Below are positions 36,281-45,725 of a stretch of DNA of 64,000 bases, piece after piece; the stretch's first letter is position 1; each line of letters opens with the position of its first letter. The position numbers and the translations under genes were made by a program. The notes under the pieces were generated by a model. It was not told the origin of the DNA. It saw only the letters and a list, made by a program, of their open reading frames with translations, and made no database searches. Source of the stretch: Streptomyces olivaceoviridis (GTDB lineage Bacteria; Actinomycetota; Actinomycetes; Streptomycetales; Streptomycetaceae); contig NZ_BMUI01000028.1 of the NCBI RefSeq assembly GCF_014650115.1, positions 1-64,000 of the forward strand, given 5' to 3'.

Positions 36281-37819
36281 ATGATCGGACCAGCCGTCGA
36301 TCGCCGGCGAAGGCGAGGGAAAGCCGCGCTCCTCGTCACCCTGGCGATGGTCGTGGCCGCGTTCGGCACAACGGCGTTCGCCGCGTCCTTACGGACCGGC
36401 ACGGCCACCACCACCCGTCCGGCGGCCCACTCGGAGAAGGCCATCGAGGCCGACGCGTCGCTGCCGTGTGACATCTACGCCGCGGGCGGCACGCCGTGCG
36501 TGACGGCGCACTCCACCACCAGGGCGCTCTTCGCGTCGTACAACGGGCCGCTGTACCAGATCCAGAGGTCCTCCGATCACAGCTACCGCGACATCGGAGT
36601 GCTGAGCGCGGGCGGCTACGCCGACGCGGCGTCCCAAGTCTCCTTCTGCTCGGGCACGTCGTGCACGATCACGAAGATCTACGACCAGACCACCAAGCAC
36701 AACGACCTGCCGATCTCCTGGGGCGGCTACTGGAAGGGGCCCGGTCCAGGCGGAGCCGACGTAGGGGCCGACGCCATGGCCCTGCCGGTGACCGCGGGCG
36801 GTCACCAGGTCTTCGGTGTCAAGGTCAAGCCCGGTGTCGGCTACCGGATCGACCACGCGAACGGCGTGGCCACCGGTTCCCAGCCCGAGGGCATCTACAT
36901 GGTGACGTCGTCGGACTACACGAACCAGTGGTGCTGCTTCGACTACGGCAGCGGCGAGAACTCCCACACCGACACGGGCAACGCCACCATGAACGCCATC
37001 TACTGGGGCAACGCCTGCTGGTTCGGCGGGTGCACCGGCAGCGGTCCGTGGGTCGAGGCCGACCTGGAGAACGGGATGTACCACACCAACACCGGCTCCA
37101 ACAAGGATCCCAACAACACCGGTGTGCACTACCCGTTCGTCAGCGCGTGGCTGAAGAACAACGGCACGAGCAATTTCACCCTCAAATACGGCAACGGCGC
37201 CGGCGGCGGTCTGACCACCACGTTCTCCGGCCCGCTGCCGAACGGCTACTCGCCGATGAAGCTCGACAGTTCGGTGCTGCTCGGCACCGGCGGCGACAAC
37301 AGCGTCTCGGGCTCGGGCGAGTTCTTCGAGGGCGCGATGACGGCGGGCTACCCCTCCGACGCCACCGAGAACGCCGTGCAGGCCGCCATCACCGCGGCCG
37401 GCTACGGGACGGGCGGCGGCACCAAGACGGGCGCGCTGCGCGCCGTGGGTGCGGGCAGGTGTCTGGAAGCGCCGGGTTCGTCCACGACGGCGGGTACGCA
37501 GACCCAGATCCGGGACTGCACCAGCGCGGCGAACCAGACCTGGTCCCAGACCAACGCCCGGGAGCTCACCGTGTACTCCGGCAGCAGCCGCCTGTGCCTG
37601 GACGCCTCCGGTCAGGGCACCAGCCCCGGCACCAAGGTCATCACCTGGTCCTGCAACGGCCAGTCCAACCAGCAGTGGAACGTCAACGCGGACGGCACCG
37701 TCACCAGTGCCCAGTCGGGCCTGTGCCTGGACGTGACCGGCGCCGCCACCGCCAACGGCACCCCCGTCCAGCTGTGGACCTGCAACGGCCAGTCCAACCA
37801 GAAATGGTCGCTGAACTGA
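36281..37819 (+). CDS. Secreted GH54 alpha-L-arabinofuranosidase with ricin domain
   Basis: 512 residues; ATG 36281 behind GAGGAG. Sec signal: basic DRRRRRGK, core ALLVTLAMVVAAFG, cleavage around AFAAS. GH54 domain about 60-385 begins LPCDIYAAGGTPCVTAHSTT and is strikingly like Aspergillus AbfB: CCFDYGSGENSHTDTG holds the nucleophile Glu region, and LLGTGGDNSV the acid/base Asp. Residues about 388-512 are a ricin/CBM13 domain (NQTWSQT, NQQWNVN, NQKWSLN); fungal AbfB instead carries CBM42. It removes arabinose from arabinoxylan and arabinan. GH54 is mostly fungal, so past transfer is possible. Its promoter is the twin of the GH43 promoter. Confidence 0.88.
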   Translation: MIGPAVDRRRRRGKAALLVTLAMVVAAFGTTAFAASLRTGTATTTRPAAHSEKAIEADASLPCDIYAAGGTPCVTAHSTTRALFASYNGPLYQIQRSSDHSYRDIGVLSAGGYADAASQVSFCSGTSCTITKIYDQTTKHNDLPISWGGYWKGPGPGGADVGADAMALPVTAGGHQVFGVKVKPGVGYRIDHANGVATGSQPEGIYMVTSSDYTNQWCCFDYGSGENSHTDTGNATMNAIYWGNACWFGGCTGSGPWVEADLENGMYHTNTGSNKDPNNTGVHYPFVSAWLKNNGTSNFTLKYGNGAGGGLTTTFSGPLPNGYSPMKLDSSVLLGTGGDNSVSGSGEFFEGAMTAGYPSDATENAVQAAITAAGYGTGGGTKTGALRAVGAGRCLEAPGSSTTAGTQTQIRDCTSAANQTWSQTNARELTVYSGSSRLCLDASGQGTSPGTKVITWSCNGQSNQQWNVNADGTVTSAQSGLCLDVTGAATANGTPVQLWTCNGQSNQKWSLN

Positions 37820-37844
37820 CCCCTTGAAGGATCCGCGGCAGCCA

Positions 37845-37874
37845 GCCGGGGCGGCACGCGACCACCGCCCCGGC
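37845..37874 (+). terminator. Perfect hairpin after the GH54 gene
   Basis: GCCGGGGCGG (37845-37854) and CCGCCCCGGC (37865-37874) form a 10-bp stem with a 10-base loop, 25 bp after the stop. Confidence 0.6.
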
Positions 37875-37989
37875 GCGTCACCGCACCGCCCACGCGTGGG
37901 ACCCGTCCCACCCCTCACACACGCCGCGGCGACGGACCGCACAGGAGGACCGGATGAGAACGAGAAGGCGTCGGCACGCAGACCGTCGG

Positions 37990-38071
37990 CCGGCGTGGGC
38001 GAGGGGGCACACCTACGCCATGCACGGCGACCGGCGTGGGCGAGGGGGCACACCCACGCGATGCACGGCGA
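37990..38071. repeat. 41-bp tandem duplication
   Basis: Two adjacent 41-bp units (37990-38030 and 38031-38071) that differ at two positions, in the intergenic region before the GH59 gene. The rest of 37820-38226 holds the terminator and no gene. Confidence 0.9.
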
Positions 38072-38226
38072 CCGGGCATGTCGCGTCACCCCGAACCCGG
38101 CCGGAGTGCTGATCCGGAGCGGGGGCGGCCCGCAGCCGGCCGGTGACGGGCGACCGCACAGCCATCGGGCCCCGTGACCGGGATCCCCCCGCACGGGACA
38201 CCTCCCACCTGCGAAAGGAATCCACC

Positions 38227-40635
38227 GTGTCAGCATTCAGCCGGTTGTTCCGGCGCCTGCGCGTCTTGACGGCCGTGCTCGCGGGCCTCCTCCTGACCGC
38301 CGGCGGCATCGTCGCCACGACCGCCGCCCCGGCCCAGGCCGCCACCTCCATCACGATCAACGGCGCGTCCGGCGGCCGGACCTTCGACGGCGTCGGTGCC
38401 ATCAGCGGCGGGGGCGGCAACAGCAGACTCCTGATCGACTATCCCGAGCCCCAGCGCGGCCAGATCCTGGACTACCTGTTCAAGCCCGGCTACGGCGCCT
38501 CCCTGCACATCCTCAAGGCGGAGATCGGCGGGGACACCAACTCCACCTCAGGGGCGGAGCCGAGTCACCAGCACACCCGGTCCGACCTCAACTGCGACCG
38601 GGGCTACGAATGGTGGCTGATGGAGCAGGCCAAGGCCCGTAATCCGGACATCAAGCTGTACGGCCTCGCCTGGGGCGCGCCCGGCTGGATCGGCGGCGGG
38701 AACTTCTGGTCCACCGACATGGTCAACTACCTGCTCTCGTGGCTGGGTTGCGCCAAGCAGCATGGGCTGAACATCGACTACCTCGGCGGGTGGAACGAGC
38801 GGGGCTACAACATCTCCTGGTACGAACAACTGCGCAGCGCGCTCGACAGCAACGGCTACGGCAACGTCAAGATCGTCGCGGCCGACTCCGACTGGTCCGT
38901 GGCGAACGACATCAACTCCAACCCGGCGTTCGCCTCCGCGGTGAGCGCCATCGGCACGCACTACCCCTGCGGCTACCGGTCGTCCCAGTCCAACTGCTCG
39001 GTACCGTCGGCCGCCACGTCGTCCGGCAAGACGCTGTGGGCGAGCGAGAACGGCTCGGACGACTACAACGGGGGAGCGCAGGCCGTGGCCCGCGGCATCA
39101 ACCGCGGATACATCGACGGCCGGATGACCGCGTACTTCAACTGGCCGGTCGTCGCCTCGATCACGCCCAACCTGCCGTACCCCACCATGGGGCTCGCCCT
39201 GGCCCCGCAGCCCTGGTCCGGCCACTACGCGATCGGCAAGAACGCCTGGGTGATGGCGCAGACCACCCAGTTCACCGCCCCGGGCTGGCACTACCTCGAC
39301 GCCTCCAGCGGCTACATCGGCGGCAACCGGAACAACGGCAGCTACGTCTCGCTGAAGTCCACCAACAACTCCGACTACTCCACGGTCATCGAGACGATGG
39401 ACGCCGGAAGCGCCCAGACGCTCAACCTCAACGTCACCGGGGGCCTGTCCGCCAAGACCGTCCACGTCTGGTCGACCGACGTCACCTCCGGCAACCCGGC
39501 CGACTACCTCGCGCACACCGCGGACATCACCCCGTCCGGCGGCGGCTTCAGCCTCACCGTCCAGCCGGGCCGCGTGTACACCCTGACCACCACGACCGGC
39601 CAGGGCAAGGGCACCGCCACCGGTCCCGCCCAGGGCACGCTGAAGCTGCCGTACGGCGACTCCTTCGACGGCTACCCCACCGGCACCGAGGCCAGGTACC
39701 TCATGGACTGGCAGGGCGCCTTCGAGGAGGTGGGCTGCGGCGGCGGACGCGGTGGCAGGTGCGTGCGCCAGATGAGCCCGCAGAAACCGATCACCTGGGA
39801 CGCGCTGTCCGATCCGCACGCCCTGCTCGGTGACATGAGCTGGAGCAACTACACCGTCTCGTCGGACGTGATGCTCGAACAGTCCGGATACGCGGAGTTG
39901 ATCGGCCGTGCGGGCGCACAGGACTACAGCAGTACCGGAGGACTGAACGCCTACCACCTGCGGGTGAGCGACACCGGTGCCTGGTCGCTCCTGAACTCGA
40001 ACACCAACGGCAACGTCTCCACCCTGGCCCGTGGCACGACCACGGCGCTGGGCACCAACCGGTGGCACTCCCTGTCCCTCACCTTCTCCGGCACCACCAT
40101 CACCGCCGTCATCGACGGTGCCACGGTCGGTTCCGTGAACGACCGAACCTGGGCCGGCGGCCAGATCGGCTACGCGACCAGCCAGGGTGAGACGGCGCAG
40201 TTCGACAACCTGTCCATCACCCCCGGCAGCGGCGGGAACGACGGCGGCACGACAGGCGCGATCGTCGGGGCCGCGTCCGGCCGGTGCGTGGACGTGCCGA
40301 ACCAGTCGCAGACGGCCGGTACCCAGGTGGAACTGTGGGACTGCAACGGAGGCACCAACCAGCAGTGGACGAACACCTCGGCCGGTGAGCTGCGGGTCTA
40401 CGGAAACGTCTGCCTGGACGCCGAGGGCCAGGGCACCAGCCCCGGAACCAAGGTGGACATCTGGGACTGCAACGGCGGCGGCAACCAGAAGTGGACGCTC
40501 CACTCCGACGGCACGATCACCGGCGACCAGTCCGGCCTGTGCCTGGACGCGACCGGTGGGGGAACGGCCAACGGCACCCTCCTCCAGCTGTGGACCTGCA
40601 ACGGCAACGGAAACCAGCAGTGGACGCGCGACTGA
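38227..40635 (+). CDS. Secreted GH59 galactosylceramidase-type enzyme with ricin domain
   Basis: 802 residues; GTG 38227 with GAAAGGA upstream, preferred because a Sec signal follows at once (RLFRRLRVLTAVLAGLLLTA, cleavage APAQAATS). The GH59 barrel starts GASGGRTFDGVGAISGGGGN; YLGGWNERG carries the acid/base Glu and LWASENGSDD the nucleophile Glu. A beta-sandwich and a lectin-like domain (about 475-650, GDSFDGYPTGTEARYLMDWQ) follow, as in mammalian galactocerebrosidase, then a ricin domain (about 670-802; NQQWTNT, NQKWTLH, NQQWTRD). It would release beta-galactose from galactolipids or related glycans. Followed at 67 bp by the GH29 gene. Confidence 0.85.
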   Translation: MSAFSRLFRRLRVLTAVLAGLLLTAGGIVATTAAPAQAATSITINGASGGRTFDGVGAISGGGGNSRLLIDYPEPQRGQILDYLFKPGYGASLHILKAEIGGDTNSTSGAEPSHQHTRSDLNCDRGYEWWLMEQAKARNPDIKLYGLAWGAPGWIGGGNFWSTDMVNYLLSWLGCAKQHGLNIDYLGGWNERGYNISWYEQLRSALDSNGYGNVKIVAADSDWSVANDINSNPAFASAVSAIGTHYPCGYRSSQSNCSVPSAATSSGKTLWASENGSDDYNGGAQAVARGINRGYIDGRMTAYFNWPVVASITPNLPYPTMGLALAPQPWSGHYAIGKNAWVMAQTTQFTAPGWHYLDASSGYIGGNRNNGSYVSLKSTNNSDYSTVIETMDAGSAQTLNLNVTGGLSAKTVHVWSTDVTSGNPADYLAHTADITPSGGGFSLTVQPGRVYTLTTTTGQGKGTATGPAQGTLKLPYGDSFDGYPTGTEARYLMDWQGAFEEVGCGGGRGGRCVRQMSPQKPITWDALSDPHALLGDMSWSNYTVSSDVMLEQSGYAELIGRAGAQDYSSTGGLNAYHLRVSDTGAWSLLNSNTNGNVSTLARGTTTALGTNRWHSLSLTFSGTTITAVIDGATVGSVNDRTWAGGQIGYATSQGETAQFDNLSITPGSGGNDGGTTGAIVGAASGRCVDVPNQSQTAGTQVELWDCNGGTNQQWTNTSAGELRVYGNVCLDAEGQGTSPGTKVDIWDCNGGGNQKWTLHSDGTITGDQSGLCLDATGGGTANGTLLQLWTCNGNGNQQWTRD

Positions 40636-40702
40636 TCCGGTGACCGGCCGGCGACCACCGGCTCCCGCACCCCCCCAGTCGACCACCCCCGAGAGGCCCC
40701 AC

Positions 40703-42685
40703 ATGTCTTCCTCCTCCCTGCCGGTCAGCCGCCGTCGACTGCTGGCGGCGGCCGGCGCGGCCACGGCCTTCGGCCTGCTGCGGTTCGCTCCCGAGGCCGC
40801 CGCGACCGACGGTCCCGGCAGCTACACCGCGAGCTGGCCGTCCGTGGACCAGCATCCCCCGGCCCCGGCCTGGTTCCAGGACGCCAAGTTCGGCATCTAC
40901 TACCACTGGGGCGTCTTCAGCGTTCCCGCGTTCGGGAACGAGTGGTACCCGCGCAACATGTACATCGGCGGCTCGAACGAGAACCGGCACCACATCGCCA
41001 CCTACGGCGACCCCTCGGTATGGCCGTACCACAACTTCATCGACGGTGCCCGCGACAAGGCCGGCAACTACGTGCGGTTCGCGCCCGAACTGGCCTCCAG
41101 GGGAGGCGACTTCGATCCGGACGCCTGGGCCCGGCTGTTCAAGGCCGCGGGCGCCAGGTTCGCCGGCCCGGTCGCCGAACACCACGACGGCTTCTCCATG
41201 TGGAACAGCCGCGCCAACCCGTGGAACTCGGTCCAGCGCGGCCCCCGACTCGACCTCGTGGGGCTGCACGCGCAAGCCATCCGCGGGCAGGGGCTGAAGT
41301 TCATGGCCTCGCTGCACCACGCCTACCACTTCAACGGCTTCTACGACCACGTGCCGTCCCAGTCGGACGCGACGCTGCGCGTGCTCTACGGCCAGCAGGG
41401 CTCGGCAGCGGAGAACAAACTCTGGTTCGACAAACTGGTCGAGGTCATCGACGGCTACCAGCCCGACCTGGTCTGGCAGGACTTCGACCTGGGCCTGGTG
41501 CAGGAGTCCTACCGCCTCCAGTTCCTCGCTTACTACTACAACCAGGCCGTCTCCTGGAACAAGGACGTGGTCGCGACCTACAAGGACGGCCTCAACGCCA
41601 AGGGCGAGGTCTTCGACTTCGAACGCGGCGGCCCGGCCGGGCTGCTCACCCCCTACTGGCTGACCGACGACAGCATCTCCTCCTCCAGCTGGTGCTACAC
41701 GACGGGCATCGGCTACTACTCGACGCAGGCACTGCTCCACTCGCTGATCGACCGGGTCAGCAAGGGCGGCAACATGCTGCTGAACATCGCACCGACGGCC
41801 GCCGGCGTCATCCCCTCAGGACAGCAGTCCATCCTGCTCGGCATGGGCGACTGGCTCGGCCGCTTCGGGGAGGCGGTCTACTCCACCCGCTCCTGGACCA
41901 GCTACGGCGAGGGCCCCACCAAGATGGGCGGGGGCTCGTTCAGCGGACCGGTGGCCGGCACCGCCAAGGACGTCCGGTTCACCCGCAGCCAGGACGACAG
42001 GATCCTCTACGCCACCGCGCTGGGCTGGCAGGGCGGCACCATGACCATCACGACCCTGAACTCCAACCAGTTCAACCTCAGCACCCTGACGAGCGCCCAA
42101 CTGCTGGGCAACGCCGCCGGCAGTTACACCGACCTGCCCGCACCGGTCCAGGACGCCTCCGGCCTGCACCTCACCATGCCCTCGGCCAACCCGCCGTTCA
42201 GCGCCCTGGCCTACACGGTCAAGCTCACCTTCTCCGGCCGGATCCCCCCACTGGGCGGGCCGGGCGGCTCTACCACCTGGGTGAAGATCGCCAACGTGAC
42301 CAGCGGGCTGGTGCTCGACAGCGGGGGCAATGTGGCCTCCGGCTCCAACCTCAAGCAGTGGAACTACGACGGAAGCGCCAACTTGCAGTGGCAGCTGATC
42401 GACCTCGGCAACGGCTACCACCGCATCATGAACCGCGCCAACGGTATGGCCGCCGACAGCTGGGGCGACTCCGCCAACGGCGCTCCCGCCCGCCAGACGG
42501 CGTGGAACGGCGGCGACAACCAGCAGTGGTCGCTCAACAGCCTCGGCGGCAACCGCTACCAGATCGTCAACCGCGGAACCGGCACCGCGCTCGACGGCAG
42601 TGGCAGCACCACGGTCGGCTCCACCACGGTGATGTGGACGCCGAACTCCAGCACCAACAACGAATGGACCATCACCGGCACCTGA
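40703..42685 (+). CDS. Secreted GH29 alpha-L-fucosidase with ricin-like domain
   Basis: 660 residues; ATG 40703. Tat signal VSRRRLLAAAGAAT, cleavage near PEAAATDG. GH29 domain about 45-400: WFQDAKFGIYYHWGVFSVPA at the start, AGARFAGPVAEHHDGFSMWN (active-site His pair) and YQPDLVWQDFDLGL holding the Asp nucleophile region. A beta-sandwich reaches about 520; residues about 525-660 are a RicinB_lectin_2-type trefoil (WVKIANVTSGLVLDSGG, NQQWSLN). It would remove alpha-fucose from glycoproteins, xyloglucan or oligosaccharides. Tightly placed between the GH59 gene (67 bp) and the CE1 gene (52 bp), so probably one transcript. Confidence 0.85.
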   Translation: MSSSSLPVSRRRLLAAAGAATAFGLLRFAPEAAATDGPGSYTASWPSVDQHPPAPAWFQDAKFGIYYHWGVFSVPAFGNEWYPRNMYIGGSNENRHHIATYGDPSVWPYHNFIDGARDKAGNYVRFAPELASRGGDFDPDAWARLFKAAGARFAGPVAEHHDGFSMWNSRANPWNSVQRGPRLDLVGLHAQAIRGQGLKFMASLHHAYHFNGFYDHVPSQSDATLRVLYGQQGSAAENKLWFDKLVEVIDGYQPDLVWQDFDLGLVQESYRLQFLAYYYNQAVSWNKDVVATYKDGLNAKGEVFDFERGGPAGLLTPYWLTDDSISSSSWCYTTGIGYYSTQALLHSLIDRVSKGGNMLLNIAPTAAGVIPSGQQSILLGMGDWLGRFGEAVYSTRSWTSYGEGPTKMGGGSFSGPVAGTAKDVRFTRSQDDRILYATALGWQGGTMTITTLNSNQFNLSTLTSAQLLGNAAGSYTDLPAPVQDASGLHLTMPSANPPFSALAYTVKLTFSGRIPPLGGPGGSTTWVKIANVTSGLVLDSGGNVASGSNLKQWNYDGSANLQWQLIDLGNGYHRIMNRANGMAADSWGDSANGAPARQTAWNGGDNQQWSLNSLGGNRYQIVNRGTGTALDGSGSTTVGSTTVMWTPNSSTNNEWTITGT

Positions 42686-42737
42686 AACGCCGGCTACCGC
42701 GTCCCCCGCACCTCCTCACCCACGGAAGAAGGAGCGT

Positions 42738-44066
42738 ATGAAACGCAAACCACTCTTGATGTCGATCGCGGCTGCGTTACTCCTCGTCCTGTCGGCCGCG
42801 GGCATCTCGTTCGGCAGCGCCCGCGCAGTGACCGCGCCGGCCACCACCGGCCCCGTCGGCGCGACCGCCGGCTGCGGCAAGGCTCCGGCGCTGACGAGTG
42901 GCACCCACACGATCCAGAGCGGCGGCCAGACCCGCAGTTACGTCCTGCGGGTCCCCGCCGGCTACGACAACAACCACCCCTACCGGCTGATCTTCGGTTT
43001 CCACTGGCGGGGCGGCACGGCCAACGACGTCGACTCAGGCGGCACGGACGGGTACAACTGGTCCTACTACGGCCTGCGGCGCCTGGCCGACGCGAACAAC
43101 AGCACCATCTTCGTCGCCCCGCAGGGCAACGGCAACGGCTGGGCCAACCCGGGCGGCCAGGACGTGGCCTTCGTCGACGCCATGGTCAGCCAGCTCGAAG
43201 CGGGCCTGTGCGTGGACACCACGCAGTTGTTCTCCGCCGGCTTCAGCTACGGCGGTGCGATGTCGTACGCCCTCGCCTGCTCCCGGGCCACGGTCTTCCG
43301 CGCGGTCGCGGTCTACTCAGGCGCGAACCTCAGCGGATGCGACGGCGGCACTCAGCCCATCGCCTACATGGGCCTGCACGGCATCAGGGACAACGTGCTG
43401 CCCATCGCGTCGGGACGGGAACTGCGCGACACCTTCGTCCGGAACAACGGCTGCACCCCGCAGAACCCGCCCGAGCCCGCCTACGGCAGCCTGACGCACA
43501 TCATCACCGCCTACTCCGGCTGCCGGTCGGGATACCCCGTCGTCTGGGCCGCGTTCGACGGAGCGGGCCACGACCCCGGCCCCATAGACGGTTCCACCGG
43601 TGATGGCTGGCGCACCTGGACATCGGCAGCGGTGTGGCAGTTCTTCACACAGTTCGACTCGAATCCGCCGCCGTCCACCGGCAACCAGGAGATCGTCGGC
43701 CAGCAGTCAGGGCGCTGCCTCGACATCAACAACTCCACCACGGCCAACGGTACACAGGCACAACTGTGGGACTGCAACGGTGGCTCCAACCAAAGGTGGA
43801 CGTACACCTCCGGAAAGCAACTGGTCGTCTACGGCAACAAGTGCCTGGGCGCCGGCCAGACAGCGGCCAACGGCACCCCGGCGGCGATCTGGGACTGCAA
43901 CGGACAGACAGACCAGCAATGGAACATCAATTCCGATGGCACGATCACCGCGCTGCGCTCGGGGCTCTGCCTGGATGCCAGCGGCCAGGGAACCGCCAAC
44001 GCAACGAAGATCCAGCTGTGGACCTGCACGGGCGGTACGAACCAGCGCTGGCGCTTGCAGAACTGA
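42738..44066 (+). CDS. Secreted CE1 feruloyl esterase/depolymerase-type esterase with ricin domain
   Basis: 442 residues; ATG 42738 with AAGGAG. Sec signal (KRKPLLMSIAAALLLVLSAA), cleavage near ARAVTAPA. The esterase domain (about 45-310) has CGKAPALTSGTHTIQSGGQT, oxyanion region FGFHWRGG, nucleophile elbow GFSYGGAM, and the catalytic His in FDGAGHDPG. A ricin domain (about 318-442) follows with NQRWTYT, DQQWNIN and NQRWRLQN. Likely hydrolyses feruloyl or similar esters on plant polysaccharides; PHB-depolymerase-like activity is the alternative. A TTA codon at 42777-42779 (codon 14, in the signal) predicts bldA-dependent translation. Last gene of the ricin-tagged cluster. Confidence 0.82.
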   Translation: MKRKPLLMSIAAALLLVLSAAGISFGSARAVTAPATTGPVGATAGCGKAPALTSGTHTIQSGGQTRSYVLRVPAGYDNNHPYRLIFGFHWRGGTANDVDSGGTDGYNWSYYGLRRLADANNSTIFVAPQGNGNGWANPGGQDVAFVDAMVSQLEAGLCVDTTQLFSAGFSYGGAMSYALACSRATVFRAVAVYSGANLSGCDGGTQPIAYMGLHGIRDNVLPIASGRELRDTFVRNNGCTPQNPPEPAYGSLTHIITAYSGCRSGYPVVWAAFDGAGHDPGPIDGSTGDGWRTWTSAAVWQFFTQFDSNPPPSTGNQEIVGQQSGRCLDINNSTTANGTQAQLWDCNGGSNQRWTYTSGKQLVVYGNKCLGAGQTAANGTPAAIWDCNGQTDQQWNINSDGTITALRSGLCLDASGQGTANATKIQLWTCTGGTNQRWRLQN

Positions 44067-44070
44067 CCCA

Positions 44071-44108
44071 CCGGGGCCAGACACGACACCGTTCCGACCT
44101 GGCCCCGG
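44071..44108 (+). terminator. Hairpin after the CE1 gene
   Basis: CCGGGGCCAG (44071-44080) pairs perfectly with CTGGCCCCGG (44099-44108), 18-base loop, 4 bp after the stop. It closes the GH59-GH29-CE1 transcript. Confidence 0.6.
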
Positions 44109-44352
44109 ACCGAGCATCGTGACGTCGCGTCGTCTGGAGCGAGTCGCCGCGGTTGACGCTGCTCAGGGCGGAAGTCGCTGGTGCGCGGCAAGACGCCTGT
44201 GCACATTCGCAAGAAGGGGCACGGCAGCGGGCTCCAAGGAGGCGGGCAAGCCGATCAAGTAAGGACATGCCCGCCGCCCTGGGCCGCATGAACGAAGCCG
44301 ACACCGGCAACGGCTGCGTGCAGACCTACGCCTCCCGCATTGCGACGAGCGA

Positions 44353-45078
44353 CTAAGTGCCCGTTGCCGCCGCCTGGCGGGCAGCTGCGTGCATGAAGGT
44401 GAGGTAAACCGCGTAGCGGTGGGGCGACCAGTTCCTGTCCCTCCAGACCCAGCGGGCGACCGACCCGTCGGGATCGTGACCGGTCTCCCGGCCGACCGTC
44501 TGGGCCAGGGACCGCAGACGCCGGGCCAGAACACGGTCCAGGATGAGCGGTCCGGGGCCGGTCGACGGCGGCGACGTCTTGCCGGCGAAGTACAGAAACT
44601 TGGTGTAGAACGACGGGCCGAACCAGGCAACGCGGTCCTGGAGTTGCGCGTAGGCCGCTTCAGCGCCGTGCTCACTCAACACGGTGACCGCACAGTCCAG
44701 CACCGCGTCCAGGTGTTCAGCGGACAGGATCTTGTGCAGGGTGACGGGCCCGCTGCCGCCGGGGGAGCCGCTCTTGCCCTTCCCCCACACGTAGGTGGCG
44801 ACCAGCGCCTCCCTGTGGGCCTCGCGCCGCAGCGCGTCCGCGACGATCAACGCCACCTGCGCCCGGCTGATGTCCGCATCACCGACCTGGGTCACCGGAG
44901 CCAGCGCCGAGGGCCAGGGGGAGATCTGCGCCCACCGGCTGGGGCTGTAACGAACCGTGTGCGCGCCCGGCGTCCCATCCGCTAGCCACACTGCGTTCCC
45001 GTTCCACCAGCGACCCAGCGCCTTCAGAGCCACATCGGGCAGCAGACGCGCGGCCATCTCCCGGTCGGTCCACCGCAT
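44353..45078 (-). CDS. OGG-fold (8-oxoguanine glycosylase-like) protein, function uncertain
   Basis: 241 residues; ATG 45078-45076 with AGGA upstream. No signal or membrane segment. Contains WGKGKSGSPGGSGPVTLHKI and FGPSFYTKFLYFAGKTSPPS, segments seen in streptomycete proteins assigned to an OGG-like fold, with a glycine-rich turn that could be a helix-hairpin-helix. DNA-glycosylase activity is not established for this group, and the catalytic Lys/Asp pair of OGG1 is not obvious. It may act in DNA repair or in phage defence-type base sensing. Flanked by unrelated genes. Confidence 0.45.
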   Translation of the reverse strand: MRWTDREMAARLLPDVALKALGRWWNGNAVWLADGTPGAHTVRYSPSRWAQISPWPSALAPVTQVGDADISRAQVALIVADALRREAHREALVATYVWGKGKSGSPGGSGPVTLHKILSAEHLDAVLDCAVTVLSEHGAEAAYAQLQDRVAWFGPSFYTKFLYFAGKTSPPSTGPGPLILDRVLARRLRSLAQTVGRETGHDPDGSVARWVWRDRNWSPHRYAVYLTFMHAAARQAAATGT

Positions 45079-45134
45079 CGGCCCGGTCCTGCCTGCTCAC
45101 AGCCCGCCCCTTGCATCCTGCCCCACTCGCTGGA

Positions 45135-45158
45135 GGGGCGGTCTGGCCAGACCGCCCC
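45135..45158 (-). terminator. 24-bp perfect palindrome, probable terminator
   Basis: GGGGCGGTCTGG then CCAGACCGCCCC: a 12+12 perfect palindrome between two minus-strand genes, 61 bp after the end of the 45219-45725 gene. Confidence 0.5.
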
Positions 45159-45218
45159 TGATACGCCATCCGCCGACTACACTTCCCCGACCATGACCCT
45201 GGCCAGGCTGGACAGGTC

Positions 45219-45725
45219 CTAATCCGTCGGTGACTGCGGTAGCTCCCGGACCAGGCGCTTGATCATGTTGCGCCCTTCGGTCACTTGCAGCCTCGGGTGC
45301 TCGAAGGCCAAGACGCCCACTCCGGCTATGCCGATCTGCACGCGAAGCGCCTGCGCGGCGCCGGGGGCCAGCTCCGGCTCACCGACCCAGGCGACTTGAT
45401 CGAGCGTGAAGGAATGCAGTATTTTGCCTGGCTTGCCCACTATGACTCCACCGACCGAGAAGACGAGCAGCCGCTGGTCGGTCAGCGCGATGATGGTCCG
45501 GCCGGGCAGCTGGAGCGGCGCATCCGGCGCCGCCGCCCGTCCGCGCGAGGTGACCACAGCCATCGTGGCCGCACCGGCCGCCCCGGCGAGACCGGCCGCG
45601 CCGCCGATCATCGTCGTGCGGACCCCGCCTATCCGGAAGGCCAGTACCCCGTAGAGCACTCGCTCACCAGGCAACTTGGCGTCCGTGAGCCTGAGTTCGA
45701 CCTTCTCTGTCATGGTTCTCGCCAT
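45219..45725 (-). CDS. Unrecognised protein with PH-like features
   Basis: 168 residues; ATG 45725-45723 behind GGGGGAGG (a second ATG lies 12 bp downstream). Residues about 10-22 read LTDAKLPGERVLYGV; a glycine-rich hydrophobic stretch (TTMIGGAAGLAGAAGAATMA, about 39-58) could be a membrane hairpin. Then GRTIIALTDQRLLVFSVGG, a pattern common in bacterial PH-like (bPH/YdbT-type) domains where proteins assess their lipid or partner context. The end is basic (NMIKRLVRELPQ). I do not recognise a specific family. No partner gene is evident. Confidence 0.55.
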   Translation of the reverse strand: MARTMTEKVELRLTDAKLPGERVLYGVLAFRIGGVRTTMIGGAAGLAGAAGAATMAVVTSRGRAAAPDAPLQLPGRTIIALTDQRLLVFSVGGVIVGKPGKILHSFTLDQVAWVGEPELAPGAAQALRVQIGIAGVGVLAFEHPRLQVTEGRNMIKRLVRELPQSPTD

